64,000 nucleotides of DNA from Pseudomonas sp. G34 (GTDB lineage: Bacteria > Pseudomonadota > Gammaproteobacteria > Pseudomonadales > Pseudomonadaceae): positions 124,001 to 188,000 of the forward strand of contig NZ_JAVHZV010000029.1 of the NCBI RefSeq assembly GCF_031119625.1, in the 5' to 3' direction. Positions 44,606-53,073 of the stretch are shown here, in pieces; within the stretch, counting starts at the first letter, position 1, and the number at the start of each line of letters is the position of its first letter. A model generated the notes under the pieces. The model was given only the letters and a program-made list of their open reading frames with translations. It did not search any database and was not told the DNA's origin. The translations under genes were made by a program, and so were the position numbers.

Positions 44606-45237
44606 GGCTGCTCTCGCTGCTGGGCGCGGTGAGTTCGATAGGCAACCACGTCGTAATCACGCTGGTTGTGTTCGTACCAGAACCACGTGAAGTTGCACGC
44701 TAGGTCGCCGATCTTCTCGGTGCCATCGCGAAGGCGAACCTCCACCTTGGAGCTGTACGGATGCGTGAAGGGATTTGCCTTAGATGGGCCGTGCTCGATC
44801 CATGGCGACTCTTCTACGGGGCTGCCCTGGGTTTTCGCCTCGCCAGCCCATACGCGGGCCTGCAGCAGGATGGCGTCGCGCTGGTTGATCAGGCGCTCTT
44901 TCTCTTCGCCCTCGGCACGGCCGATGTCCCAGAACTGCTGGCCCCAGTGGCCATCCGGTGGCGGGTTCACGCCTTGCTTGCCAAACGCCAGGGCGCCGAC
45001 GATGGAGTCGATCAGGTCCTGTTTGTAGGCGTTGTCGCTGTCGATGCTCAGGCCGCGGCGGCGCAGCGTGCTGAGCACTTCGTGATCGTCCAGGCCGCTA
45101 TCGCGCAGCACGATGTCTTTTTCGGGGGCGCCCGGCGTGTAGATGACCAGGCACAGCTTGGCGCCCGGCCAGAGGTGTTCGCTGATCTTCACCAGCGCGT
45201 CGTTGGCGATGTGGTGGAATTCGGTGGTAGCGGACAT
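44602..45237 (-). CDS. Hypothetical phage protein
   Basis: 211 residues, not assigned to a family. The N-terminal half has mixed alpha/beta text (KLCLVIYTPGAPEKDIVL), the middle DGHWGQQFWDIGRAEG, and the C-terminus KVEVRLRDGTEKIGDLA with YDVVAYRTH resembles small phage modules that end in a D-[VI]-[VI]-A-Y-R motif. First of the coupled trio with the ASCH and Cys-rich genes. Function unknown. Confidence 0.65.
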   Translation of the reverse strand: MSATTEFHHIANDALVKISEHLWPGAKLCLVIYTPGAPEKDIVLRDSGLDDHEVLSTLRRRGLSIDSDNAYKQDLIDSIVGALAFGKQGVNPPPDGHWGQQFWDIGRAEGEEKERLINQRDAILLQARVWAGEAKTQGSPVEESPWIEHGPSKANPFTHPYSSKVEVRLRDGTEKIGDLACNFTWFWYEHNQRDYDVVAYRTHRAQQREQP

Positions 45238-45418
45238 AGGTTCATCTCGCCGCGCTGGCGGCCATGGTTGGTGTGGGATACTGGAAGGGCTGCAGGCCTG
45301 TTGGTGCGTCTGGCAGGGTGGGCCGGTGGGCCTGTAGCAATTTGGTAAAACTTCGGGCGGCAGCCGGCGGGGAGCTGGCTACGCTTGGGGCAGGACCACT
45401 CACGAGAAGGAACTCGCT

Positions 45419-45652
45419 ATGCCTACAGCCGCATCTGCATTCGCTGTAATCAACGAACCCATCACTGCCCAGAAAATCGCGCGCGACACCGGCCTGGACC
45501 TGAGCTTGGTCAGGGACTGGGTTACGCATGCCCGGTCATATGAGGACGGGAGCGGTTATCTGGTGTTCTTCAAGGCCGACACCCCGGGCGAGGTGCGGCA
45601 GCTGGTGCCGCGGCTGACGCCGACCAACCTGCTGATTGTGCTGGCGGCCTGA
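45419..45652 (+). CDS. Small hypothetical protein on the opposite strand
   Basis: 77 residues, start MPTAASAFAVINEPITAQKI. The middle (TAQKIARDTGLDLSLVRDWV) looks like a helix-turn-helix segment. AGAAGGA is seven bases before ATG. It is transcribed against the surrounding early operon. GTAGCAATTT at 45334 resembles the -35 edge of the cassettes at 47399, 51425 and 53074, but the rest of the cassette is missing here. Confidence 0.6.
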   Translation: MPTAASAFAVINEPITAQKIARDTGLDLSLVRDWVTHARSYEDGSGYLVFFKADTPGEVRQLVPRLTPTNLLIVLAA

Positions 45653-45662
45653 CGGGCGCCGG

Positions 45663-46013
45663 TTACAGCAGTTCGTCCAGCGGGCCGCGTGGGCAGAGTG
45701 TCCAGGGCACCTGGATCTTGTCCTCGGGCATGCGGCAGTGCCATGCCTGCTGGAACATCTGGCCGTCGACGAACTCGACGCCTTCGATGGTGAAGGCGAG
45801 CACGGCCATGGTGTCGAGGCGGGCATCGTATAGTTTGGGCAGTTCGGACATGCCGGGCGCGGTGTAGGCCTTGGCCGTGGTGGTATCTCGGCCCAACGGC
45901 GTGCTCATGCCTTTGTGCATTTGCACGCACGCATGAATGCGGCGTTCGCTGCCGATGGCCTTCTTGGGCTTGCGCTTGCCGCGCTCGAAGAGGGGGAGCA
46001 CTTCATATTGCAT
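45663..46013 (-). CDS. Probable SOS-controlled phage protein of unknown function
   Basis: 116 residues beginning MQYEVLPLFERGKRKPKKAI; no family recognised. It has a basic N-terminal third and an acidic, probably beta-rich remainder (AVLAFTIEGVEFVDGQMF). A perfect LexA box is 18 bases upstream of the ATG, so expression after DNA damage is likely. No clear Shine-Dalgarno is present. Confidence 0.65.
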   Translation of the reverse strand: MQYEVLPLFERGKRKPKKAIGSERRIHACVQMHKGMSTPLGRDTTTAKAYTAPGMSELPKLYDARLDTMAVLAFTIEGVEFVDGQMFQQAWHCRMPEDKIQVPWTLCPRGPLDELL

Positions 46014-46030
46014 GGCCGAACCGAAAATAA

Positions 46031-46046
46031 CTGTATGGATGAACAG
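46031..46046 (-). promoter_or_regulatory. LexA box
   Basis: CTGTATGGATGAACAG fits CTGT-N8-ACAG exactly. It lies between the Arc-type gene and the start of the gene at 46013, and may overlap the -10 region of the latter. Confidence 0.75.
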
Positions 46047-46095
46047 TATTCTAGGTTCGGCTCTGGCGGGGCGTCGAGGGCTGTTCGTCAGGCGC

Positions 46096-46380
46096 TCAGC
46101 GGGTTCCGGTTTTGAGGCCGTCGATGTAGTCGACGTCTGCCTGCTGCTTGGCCTGCTCTCGGATCGGCGCCTTGGTTGCGACCACTTGTGCCTGCAGGGC
46201 GTCGAGTAGCAGCTTTTGGCGCACCTGGCCTTTGAGGTGGGCCTCGATTGCGCGGATGATCTCGGTGTTCATGCTGCTGAAGTTCTGGCCGGCCAGTTCT
46301 TCGACGGCCTTGCGCATGCCGTCGGGCAGGCGGACGACGAATTTATCAGCCGAGCTGGAGGTGTATGCAGGATTTGCCAT
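46096..46380 (-). CDS. Arc-type ribbon-helix-helix DNA-binding protein
   Basis: 94 residues. KFVVRLPDGMRKAVEELAGQ then NFSSMNTEIIRAIEAHL is the Arc/MetJ ribbon-helix-helix fold, with the beta strand at about 13-18 for major-groove contact. ATG 46380 was chosen because CAAGGAGAGCATC precedes it; the frame opens at 46416. It may control phage early genes, by analogy with P22 Arc; target unknown. Confidence 0.85.
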   Translation of the reverse strand: MANPAYTSSSADKFVVRLPDGMRKAVEELAGQNFSSMNTEIIRAIEAHLKGQVRQKLLLDALQAQVVATKAPIREQAKQQADVDYIDGLKTGTR

Positions 46381-46482
46381 GATGCTCTCCTTGTTGTTGG
46401 TGGCATTCTGACACATTAAATAACAATCGTTCAGCGCTACTGCTGAGCGGCGTCAATACTTTTGGTTGCCGAGGGCTGTCGA

Positions 46483-47337
46483 TCAAACCCAGATGCCGTG
46501 CTCAAGTCGCTCAACGTAGGTGCGCAGCTGTTCATTTTTCTCGGCGCCTCGCTCACCGTAGTGAATCTCGCGGTGGCATGTGGGGCATACCGCTCCAACG
46601 AACTTCGGGTGATCAAGACCACCGTCTGATAGGCGGTTGATGTGGTGAGGCTCCAGATATGGCGTGCCGTCCTTCCTGATGAAGGGGGCGTCTTTGCCGC
46701 AGGACTCACACCGCCCCGCGGCGCGGAGCAAAACGTAGTGTTTTACCTGAGCGCTGCGCTGGTAGATCCTTCTGACTGCAGTGCTGGCGTCTGATCCCTC
46801 CCGCGAGCTCGTTGCATTAAGAGCGAGCGCACGCGCTTCCGTCAGGGATGAGGGGAGAGGGGTACCAGTAGCTTCGTCGACTACAGCTTCGTTCACGCGA
46901 TCTATTGGAAGCAGGTGGAACTGAATGATTCGTCGAGTGGCGCCATTCCGATCTGGACCGTCCCTCCAAACATGATCAGCGCAGACAAATTCCCCCATGT
47001 ACTGCTGACCCAAGCTCTTCCCGGCTCTCTTCCCAAGGGCCTTGAAGAGATGCAGTGAAGCCCCATTGCTGGCATGTTCCAGAATGGCTTTATTACCACC
47101 ACGCAGCAGCATATCCCCCACCTGACCCTCTCCGGTGTAATGGAAGACGCCAAATTCATCGTACCGGTCGGTATAGCCAAACTGCTCGCCGCTATCTCCC
47201 GTGAAAATAAACACTGCCGGTGCTTTGGCTGAAGGTGATATCCCGCTCTGCCGACTGCCTCCGAAGGGCTCGTGAATTTGGGTGCGTCTGTCATAGACCT
47301 TCCCGATTTCAAAGGCGATTTCGTAGGGCGAGCTCAT
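46483..47337 (-). CDS. HNH endonuclease with SRA-like domain (ScoMcrA type)
   Basis: 284 residues. The N-terminal two thirds resemble the SRA-like module of ScoMcrA: FIFTGDSGEQFGYTDRYDE, VFHYTGEGQVGDM and FVCADHV. The C-terminal HNH domain has CESCG, EPHHINRLSDGG, VCPTCHREIHYG with paired CxxC zinc ligands and the HH/N/H catalytic set. Such enzymes cut DNA carrying modified bases. Its gene lies in the same phage block as two DNA methyltransferases. Base use from here to about 48540 is richer in A and T than the flanks, suggesting separate acquisition. Confidence 0.82.
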   Translation of the reverse strand: MSSPYEIAFEIGKVYDRRTQIHEPFGGSRQSGISPSAKAPAVFIFTGDSGEQFGYTDRYDEFGVFHYTGEGQVGDMLLRGGNKAILEHASNGASLHLFKALGKRAGKSLGQQYMGEFVCADHVWRDGPDRNGATRRIIQFHLLPIDRVNEAVVDEATGTPLPSSLTEARALALNATSSREGSDASTAVRRIYQRSAQVKHYVLLRAAGRCESCGKDAPFIRKDGTPYLEPHHINRLSDGGLDHPKFVGAVCPTCHREIHYGERGAEKNEQLRTYVERLEHGIWV

Positions 47338-47398
47338 GCACTGTCCTTGGCTTCATTTCAGGTGCTGAAGGGTAACGGTTCGATGTGGAGGTGAGTAG

Positions 47399-47449
47399 TG
47401 GCTTATTGCCCGGGAATGGGGTATCAGTGCGGTACCGGCATGGGGCCGG
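47399..47449 (+). promoter_or_regulatory. Cargo-gene promoter and 5' hairpin, cassette A
   Basis: TGGCTT at 47399-47404, a 17-base spacer, TATCAG at 47422-47427, then CCGGCATGGGGCCGG at 47435-47449, which starts about where transcription should begin. The hairpin begins exactly 30 bases before the ATG of the gene at 47465, the same as in cassette B. Confidence 0.65.
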
Positions 47450-47464
47450 GTAAAGGGAGTGATT

Positions 47465-47662
47465 ATGAGCAATCAAGCGCAAGTCGACGCACTCGAGCAT
47501 CTTCTGCTTGGCATCTTGAGAACCAGCGGGATATCGATTCCGCGCGAGTCAATTTTCGAGTTTGCTCAAAGCAGTCTTCTGGGAAGCGATGGGCCGGGTG
47601 GACCTCAGCAGAAGAGCGAAGCGGTGGAGTATCTCAAGCACCTCCAGCGACAGCTGGGGTAG
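47465..47662 (+). CDS. Small hypothetical protein behind cassette A
   Basis: 65 residues, MSNQAQVDALEHLLLGILRT, mostly helical and amphipathic; no family recognised. AAAGGGAG precedes ATG 47465 (GTG 47459 is an alternative). It is one of three small plus-strand genes that share a promoter and leader cassette inside the minus-strand early region. Confidence 0.62.
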   Translation: MSNQAQVDALEHLLLGILRTSGISIPRESIFEFAQSSLLGSDGPGGPQQKSEAVEYLKHLQRQLG

Positions 47663-47773
47663 TCAAGACGCCCCGGCCTGCTAATCAGCCTCGGACAGAT
47701 CGACAGATCGGGCACTCGTATTTGCTGTTCGGCATCCAATATCAATGCTGCTTAAGGGCGAGATGAACAAAGA

Positions 47774-48541
47774 GTGAATGACGCTGATTCGAAGCAACTC
47801 GATTGGTTTGAAAAAATGCTTAGCGAATGCGAGGGCCGAGTAAAGTTTGCCGGCCTCAGCGCCATTGCACATATCCGGAAGGCTTGGGAGTTAAAAGACT
47901 CCGACATGCATATGGCTGTTTTTCGATCTATATGTGCAGAAGAAGAGGCTGCAACATCACTCATAGCCTCACTCAAGGCTCAAGGCTACCCAGAAAGCGA
48001 GAAACTCCACTTTCATAATCATGCAAGTAAAGCAGGTGTAATAGTCTTCATTAAAGGTGTCTTGGATTGGGCTGGTGACAACTTTAAGCGCGAGGGCTTT
48101 CCGTTTCATTTGCCCATCATAAAGCTTACTAATGATCCTGGGCGCCCTGCTATGGAAATCGAATTGCCGCTAAAAGCCCATAACTTTTCGGTGCATCCGA
48201 GGCCGCCGCTTAATTTGATCACCCAGGGACAGCAAACTCTGCAAGAGATGATTAGTGACACAGTTCGAGTCAGGCTCAAGAAAAAATATATTCAGGAGGT
48301 CCATGGAGTAATTAAGCAAAGAGCCAACCTCAGAAACAAGTTGCTTTATGCCAGCGATGACGCAGTTCCAGTAGGGATCAAGTCGTGCGATGAACATCTG
48401 CTCAATCAATTGGGGATTGTTGGAGCGCTTTTATCTGCAGTCGCGTTAGTCGACCCCTGGCGGAGGCCTGATTACCCATTGTCAGGAATTGTAGTGTCAG
48501 CTGTGCTGGAGCTTGTCCGAGTGATGACCCTCAAAAAATAA
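47774..48541 (+). CDS. AT-richer cargo gene, function unknown
   Basis: 255 residues from GTG 47774 (MNDADSKQLDWFEKMLSECE). The text is soluble and helical with FAGLSAIAHIRKAWELKDSD and a C-terminal hydrophobic stretch LNQLGIVGALLSAVALVDPW. No family recognised. Codon use contains many A/T-ending codons unlike the surrounding genes, which points to recent transfer. It ends five bases before the convergent methyltransferase gene. Position and composition fit a prophage cargo gene, possibly for defence, but nothing in the sequence proves that. Confidence 0.65.
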   Translation: MNDADSKQLDWFEKMLSECEGRVKFAGLSAIAHIRKAWELKDSDMHMAVFRSICAEEEAATSLIASLKAQGYPESEKLHFHNHASKAGVIVFIKGVLDWAGDNFKREGFPFHLPIIKLTNDPGRPAMEIELPLKAHNFSVHPRPPLNLITQGQQTLQEMISDTVRVRLKKKYIQEVHGVIKQRANLRNKLLYASDDAVPVGIKSCDEHLLNQLGIVGALLSAVALVDPWRRPDYPLSGIVVSAVLELVRVMTLKK

Positions 48542-48546
48542 GAGCA

Positions 48547-49671
48547 TCAAGCTGCCGGCACATCCATCAGCATGTCCATCTGCGCCGCGCCGTCGATCCA
48601 CGCCTGATCCAGTCTGGCCCGTGCCATTGCGGCATAGGCTGGGTTGAGCTCGCAGAGGATCGACCGGCGACCTTCCTGCATTGCGACGACGCCCGTGGTA
48701 CCGGCACCACCAAATGGGTCGAGTACGAGGCCACCGCGTGGCGCGCCTGCAAGGACGCATGGCCGAATCAGGTCAGGGGGGAATGTGGCGAAATGAGCGC
48801 CCTTGAAGGCATGTGTTGCCACTGTCCAGACACTGCGCTTGTTTCGCGTATGCAGGTCGTAGGTGCTTTCGGCCCGGTCAGGCCGATGGGTACCGTTGTT
48901 CTGTTTGGGGATCTGCTGCGCTCTCTTCGATTCGTCACGCTTGAAGCTATCGCGCTTGGCCCTGGCGGATCCCTCTTGATGAAAGGCTCCGTGGCCTCCT
49001 TCGCCCTTGCTGGTGTCCCAGCCTGCTGGAACCGTTGCCCGCGGCTTGGTGACCTCGCCGAAGCCGTGGCCGAAGCCAACTCCGGTTGGTGTCGGGCCAT
49101 ATATGGCCGGCTCGCGGATCGCCTCCATGTCGCAGTGGTACCGGCGCGACTTGCTCAGGAGAAACAGGTATTCATGCGCCTTCGTGCAACGGTCGCGAGT
49201 AGATTCCGGCATCGGGTTCGGCTTGTGCCAGATGATGTCCTGGCGCAGGTACCAGCCGTCGTCCTGCAAGGCGAAGGCGAGTCGCCATGGCATGCCCATC
49301 AGGTCTTTGTGCTTGAAGCCTTCAGGTACCCGGCTGGACCGCCGGGATTGCGCGGTGCGCACCGCAACATGTGGCAAATCCACCAGGTGCCCGCCAGATC
49401 CAAGCGGCCCATTTGGTTTGCTGGCGTAGCTGTCCCCCATGTTCACCCAGGCGGTACCGTCCTTGCGTAGCACCCGGCGCACTTCGCGGAACACTTCGAC
49501 CAGGCGCTGGATAAACTCGGCTGGGGTTTCTTCCAGGCCGATCTGACCTTCAACGCCGTAGTCACGCAGCCCGAAGTAGGGTGGGCTGGTGATACAGGTG
49601 TGCACGCTTTCATCCGGCAGCGTGCGCATCATGTCGATGCAGTCGCCGATGAGTATCTGGTGAGATTCCAT
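48547..49671 (-). CDS. Beta-class DNA methyltransferase
   Basis: 374 residues. Catalytic motif IV TSPPYFGLRDYG (about 28-39) precedes the AdoMet motif DPFGGAGTTG (about 320-329), the beta-class order of N4-cytosine or N6-adenine methyltransferases; SPPY is commoner in N4-cytosine enzymes. The insert between (about 190-290) is rich in charged residues and would hold the target recognition region. ATG is nine bases past the stop of the DUF4942 gene. Probably protects phage DNA from host restriction. Confidence 0.88.
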   Translation of the reverse strand: MESHQILIGDCIDMMRTLPDESVHTCITSPPYFGLRDYGVEGQIGLEETPAEFIQRLVEVFREVRRVLRKDGTAWVNMGDSYASKPNGPLGSGGHLVDLPHVAVRTAQSRRSSRVPEGFKHKDLMGMPWRLAFALQDDGWYLRQDIIWHKPNPMPESTRDRCTKAHEYLFLLSKSRRYHCDMEAIREPAIYGPTPTGVGFGHGFGEVTKPRATVPAGWDTSKGEGGHGAFHQEGSARAKRDSFKRDESKRAQQIPKQNNGTHRPDRAESTYDLHTRNKRSVWTVATHAFKGAHFATFPPDLIRPCVLAGAPRGGLVLDPFGGAGTTGVVAMQEGRRSILCELNPAYAAMARARLDQAWIDGAAQMDMLMDVPAA

Positions 49672-49679
49672 TAAGGCTC

Positions 49680-51377
49680 CTATTGCGAAGCGCGTTTGTC
49701 AGGCCTAGCAACCAGCACCACTACTGAAACGCTTGTGCCTGCAAACTCGTTGTCGAACGTGCGCGCCCACTCCAGGCTCCAGCCGGGCAGAACATCCTTC
49801 CCTTTGGCGCTGGCCGGCAGGATGGCAATCAGCCGTCCGGTACGTTTGAGCATCGGCGCAGCGTGCTGCAGGTGAGCGAGCCAGCGACCCTCGCTGAATG
49901 GCGGGTTCATCACTACCAGGTCGAACGGGTGTTTTGCCTTCCAGCTGAGAAAGTCCGCCTCGATAGCCTCGTAGCCCAGCGCTTCAAGCACCTTGCAGTG
50001 CAGGCTGCTGATTTCCACGCAGGTTGTGCCGAGGGCTGGAAACCAGCTTGCTAGCCCGCCAGTGCCTGCGCTTGGCTCAAGAATCAATTCCTCGCCGTGC
50101 ACATTGGCGACACTTGCCACGAATTCGGCGACGGCGTGCGGTGTCGGGTAGAACTGGTGAGACTTTTGGTCGGGAATGCAGCCAGAGCAGGCGATCTGGT
50201 TCAGTACCTGACCCGGTTCGTAGTCGAATCGCCACAAGTCGACATTGCCTTCCTTGTCACGTACGCCGCCGATAGCCGCCAGCACCTTTTCTGCTTCGGC
50301 CATTGCGGCCTTGTTGTGATCACCCAGATCAAAGCGGCGCGTCTTCGGGATGGCGGCAAATTTGCTCTCGCGGAAGCCTGGGTTCTCGCGAGCACGATGC
50401 GCCTCCTTCATTCCGGCCAAGAGATCCAGTACAGCGAACGGAAGGGGCCGATCATAAAGCTCGAAGTCTTTGATTTTTTTCGCGCGCTTGGGCTTGGTGC
50501 GGAGCTCGGAGGGTATGGCCAGTGGGTAAAGGCTGGCCAGGATGGCGTTCAGCCGCCAGGCCATTTCCGGGTGCACTTCAAGGTGTGCGGTGCCAACACC
50601 GTTGTAGATTCGGATGCGAAGTGCGTTGCCGTCGATACCGAGCCAGCGGCCATTGTCCCGGCGGGCGATGCTGATCACGCCGCTGGTGTCGTTCCACTTC
50701 GGCTCATCACGGCCCATGAATTTCGCGATCACGCAGCGCAGATCGTTGATGACGCCGGCCGTGCCATGGTCAATGGTGTCGTAGCTTGTGATGGCGCGCA
50801 GCAAGATCATGCGCTTGTTGAAGCCCTGAGGGCAGTTGGTGACGTGCTCTCGGCTCAACGCGCGGAATATGCCATCGACCCGCTCGGCCAAGAACTGGGC
50901 GCGACTGTGCAGCAGGCCAGCAAGGGTAGAGCGCACAGTTGCCTCTTCGAACTCGGGCAGCGGCGGAAGCTCCGTCTCGCTGGTGTGCCGGGCAGCCTTG
51001 CGACCTTCCGGGTTTCGGATCTGGTCGAACCACTCGTCGCGTCGCTTCTGCGGCATGTGGTCGAGCACATCGGTCAGGCGTAGCGCCCGGCTCCAGAAGT
51101 CGGCGTTGAGCTGGGCGATGGCGCCCTCGGCGCGGAACAGGGCATCGACCGTCGTCGGCAGGGTGTAGCGCTCCTCGCGGACATTGCCCTCAACGAAGTA
51201 ATGCAGCACCGAGGCGTTCTGCCCGCTGCGTACGGCGCCGGCCAGGGCCTCGACATTGGCACGGGCAGCGTTGTACTGGCTGATCAAGCTGTCCACCAGG
51301 TCGGCCGCCATCGGGGCGAAGAACTCTGAGACGTCCTCGACGATCTCGCCGAGCGTGACCTTTTCGACTGCTGACAT
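49680..51377 (-). CDS. DUF4942 protein with C-terminal methyltransferase domain
   Basis: 565 residues. The N-terminal 400 residues contain the DUF4942 domain (TNCPQGFNKRMILLRAITSY, YNGVGTAHLEVHPEMAWRLN). From about 415 the protein is a Rossmann methyltransferase: FYPTPHAVAEFV, AdoMet site LILEPSAGTGGLASWF, catalytic VMNPPFSEGRW (NPPF). It is thus a second DNA adenine-type methyltransferase beside the first. ATG 51377 was chosen because GGAG lies six bases upstream; the frame opens at 51407. Confidence 0.85.
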   Translation of the reverse strand: MSAVEKVTLGEIVEDVSEFFAPMAADLVDSLISQYNAARANVEALAGAVRSGQNASVLHYFVEGNVREERYTLPTTVDALFRAEGAIAQLNADFWSRALRLTDVLDHMPQKRRDEWFDQIRNPEGRKAARHTSETELPPLPEFEEATVRSTLAGLLHSRAQFLAERVDGIFRALSREHVTNCPQGFNKRMILLRAITSYDTIDHGTAGVINDLRCVIAKFMGRDEPKWNDTSGVISIARRDNGRWLGIDGNALRIRIYNGVGTAHLEVHPEMAWRLNAILASLYPLAIPSELRTKPKRAKKIKDFELYDRPLPFAVLDLLAGMKEAHRARENPGFRESKFAAIPKTRRFDLGDHNKAAMAEAEKVLAAIGGVRDKEGNVDLWRFDYEPGQVLNQIACSGCIPDQKSHQFYPTPHAVAEFVASVANVHGEELILEPSAGTGGLASWFPALGTTCVEISSLHCKVLEALGYEAIEADFLSWKAKHPFDLVVMNPPFSEGRWLAHLQHAAPMLKRTGRLIAILPASAKGKDVLPGWSLEWARTFDNEFAGTSVSVVVLVARPDKRASQ

Positions 51378-51424
51378 GGGCTGCTCCGGGCGCACTCCGT
51401 CCTCCATGTCTGGATGCGGCGTAG

Positions 51425-51474
51425 TGGCAATTTAGAATTCGATGGGCTATTACAGCTATCCGGCATGGGGCCGG
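51425..51474 (+). promoter_or_regulatory. Cargo-gene promoter and 5' hairpin, cassette B
   Basis: TGGCAA at 51425-51430, 17 bases, TATTAC at 51448-51453, then CCGGCATGGGGCCGG at 51460-51474 (stem CCGGC / GCCGG, loop ATGGG). The hairpin is identical to that of cassette A and is 30 bases before ATG 51490. Confidence 0.68.
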
Positions 51475-51489
51475 ATACAGGAGAACGCA

Positions 51490-51759
51490 ATGCCCATTTA
51501 CAGGGAGTTGGTTGTGACGCTTACGGCGAATGAGTTCACCAACGGCGCTGGAGAGGCCACCGCTAGCATCTTCAAGGAGTGTGGACAGAATCTCTACCAC
51601 TGCGAGTTTCATGCAACAGTTAGAGGCGTGCCGGCGCCCGATGCTGGCTATGACTCAGTCGACGATGCTCGAAAAGCAATCTTTCAGTACTGGGATGCAT
51701 GTGAAAATGCCTTCCGCAATAACGGAGTGACTTCCTTTCAACGGATACTGAAGGTGTGA
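51490..51759 (+). CDS. Small hypothetical protein behind cassette B
   Basis: 89 residues, start MPIYRELVVTLTANEFTNGA. It looks like a small alpha/beta domain (YHCEFHATVRGVPAPDAGYD, then a helix DARKAIFQYWDACENAF). No family recognised. CAGGAGAACGCA precedes the ATG. The stop overlaps the GTG of the next gene (GTGA), so the two are coupled. Confidence 0.65.
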   Translation: MPIYRELVVTLTANEFTNGAGEATASIFKECGQNLYHCEFHATVRGVPAPDAGYDSVDDARKAIFQYWDACENAFRNNGVTSFQRILKV

Positions 51760-52250
51760 ACGTGGTGAAGATTCTTGCTTTAATGATTGCGACGCTGCTC
51801 TCTGTACCGGCTACAGCCGAGCTGAAAATCAAAGATGCGCCGGCTGTTTGCTCGGTACTGGCTGACCTAGGCTTGAAGGGCCGCAAGTGGGTTGATTACG
51901 GAGATGGTACGGCCGGATGTGCAAGCGACTATAAGGACATCGGCAGTTCGTCAGGCCTGCCGAACAACTTGGCTTACTACGCAACTGGCAGTGGCTCTTC
52001 AGCTGCACAGGTAAAACTTGTCCTGAACTATAACCAGCCGAGCCAAGCCGTTAAGGCAACGCCGCAATTGCTCAAGGCCGCGGATCGTCTTTCGGCTCTG
52101 ATGCTGGGGGCTCCGCTGCCAGCTTCTATCAAGAATGCAGTCTCGAACGGCAAGCCGGTTAAAGAGCGTTTAGGGGCGGGCGAGATTGAGGTCACCCGCG
52201 ATAATTGGCCTACAGGCAAAGGATACGAAGTGCACGTGATACTCCGCTGA
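51756..52250 (+). CDS. Exported hypothetical protein
   Basis: 164 residues from GTG 51756. Residues 1-21 (MNVVKILALMIATLLSVPAT) are a signal peptide; the mature part has three cysteines and the text VNGKPVKERLG-like SNGKPVKERLGAGEIEV. No family recognised. It is coupled to the gene before it through a GTGA overlap. An exported product from an inserted prophage gene suggests lysogenic conversion; function unknown. Confidence 0.68.
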   Translation: MNVVKILALMIATLLSVPATAELKIKDAPAVCSVLADLGLKGRKWVDYGDGTAGCASDYKDIGSSSGLPNNLAYYATGSGSSAAQVKLVLNYNQPSQAVKATPQLLKAADRLSALMLGAPLPASIKNAVSNGKPVKERLGAGEIEVTRDNWPTGKGYEVHVILR

Positions 52251-52267
52251 TTACTTGGCCGCGTGAG

Positions 52268-53026
52268 TTAGGTGTCGCAAGCAAGAGGCAGGGCCACCTG
52301 GCGCAGATCGGCAACACCAGCAGGCCGCACTGTATTGAATCCTTCGTCTGCCGCTGAGAGAGTCATAATCCAGTGGCCTTCACGCTGAGTGATGTAGGCC
52401 GCTCGATCTTTGCAGCCCTCTGGGTAGGTGATGACCTCGATCACCGAGAATTCCCAATCGGTGATGTCGGTGCTCTTCAGCGCCATGTGGAATTTGCAGG
52501 CGCTGGGGTTACTCAGGTGCTGCCACCAGCGCAGCGTAAATGCCTGTGTGGTTTGGCCGACGTAGACCCGGCCGGTCGACTTCTGGCGCACCTGGTAGAT
52601 CACCGGCGGGGCCAGGCCTTCGGTGACCAGGCGGAATTCCGATAGCTCGCGGCCCCGGGCTGCCTGCTTGCATGCCTCGGTGCAGTAGTCGTGGCTGGTA
52701 TTTTCGGTGTTGGGGTCGTTGTACTTGTCGATCAGTCGGAAGACCGTACCGCATTCCTTGCAGGTCGTGTCTTCGAAGCGGCGCAGCAGGTAGGTGTCCT
52801 TCTCGGTCAGTTCCTGGATGTGGAGCAGGTAGGCGTGATCGGTGATATCTGTCCGCAGCACCCGCATTGGGAACTGCCGCTCGTAGAGCCCTTCGATCTG
52901 CGCCTTCGCCTGCTTGCGGTCCGATGCCTCGACCATGCCGCTGAAGACTGGTGGCCAGGCCCATTCAGCTTCCCGGTGCGGCCCCGCTGGCTGGCGGCCC
53001 TTGATCTGGTAGTAGAACTTTGACAT
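52268..53026 (-). CDS. GIY-YIG domain protein
   Basis: 252 residues. The C-terminal part carries VIYQVRQKSTGRVYVGQTTQ with a later Arg and Glu, the GIY-YIG nuclease fold in the form IYQV-x9-VYVGQT. The N-terminal half has a possible zinc site, CKECGTVF with DYCTEACKQAA. ATG 53026 was chosen because GGAG lies six bases before it; the frame opens at 53056. May nick DNA in recombination or homing; not certain. Confidence 0.75.
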   Translation of the reverse strand: MSKFYYQIKGRQPAGPHREAEWAWPPVFSGMVEASDRKQAKAQIEGLYERQFPMRVLRTDITDHAYLLHIQELTEKDTYLLRRFEDTTCKECGTVFRLIDKYNDPNTENTSHDYCTEACKQAARGRELSEFRLVTEGLAPPVIYQVRQKSTGRVYVGQTTQAFTLRWWQHLSNPSACKFHMALKSTDITDWEFSVIEVITYPEGCKDRAAYITQREGHWIMTLSAADEGFNTVRPAGVADLRQVALPLACDT

Positions 53027-53073
53027 GGCTTTCTCCATGCAGGCGCCGGACTCCATGGCTGGATGCGGCGTGG

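Noticed and set aside
45334..45418. Fourth copy of the cargo-gene promoter cassette, before the gene at 45419
   Set aside because: GTAGCAATTT resembles the -35 edge, but there is no TATNNN 17 bases on, no hairpin, and the distance to ATG is 85 rather than about 67-71.
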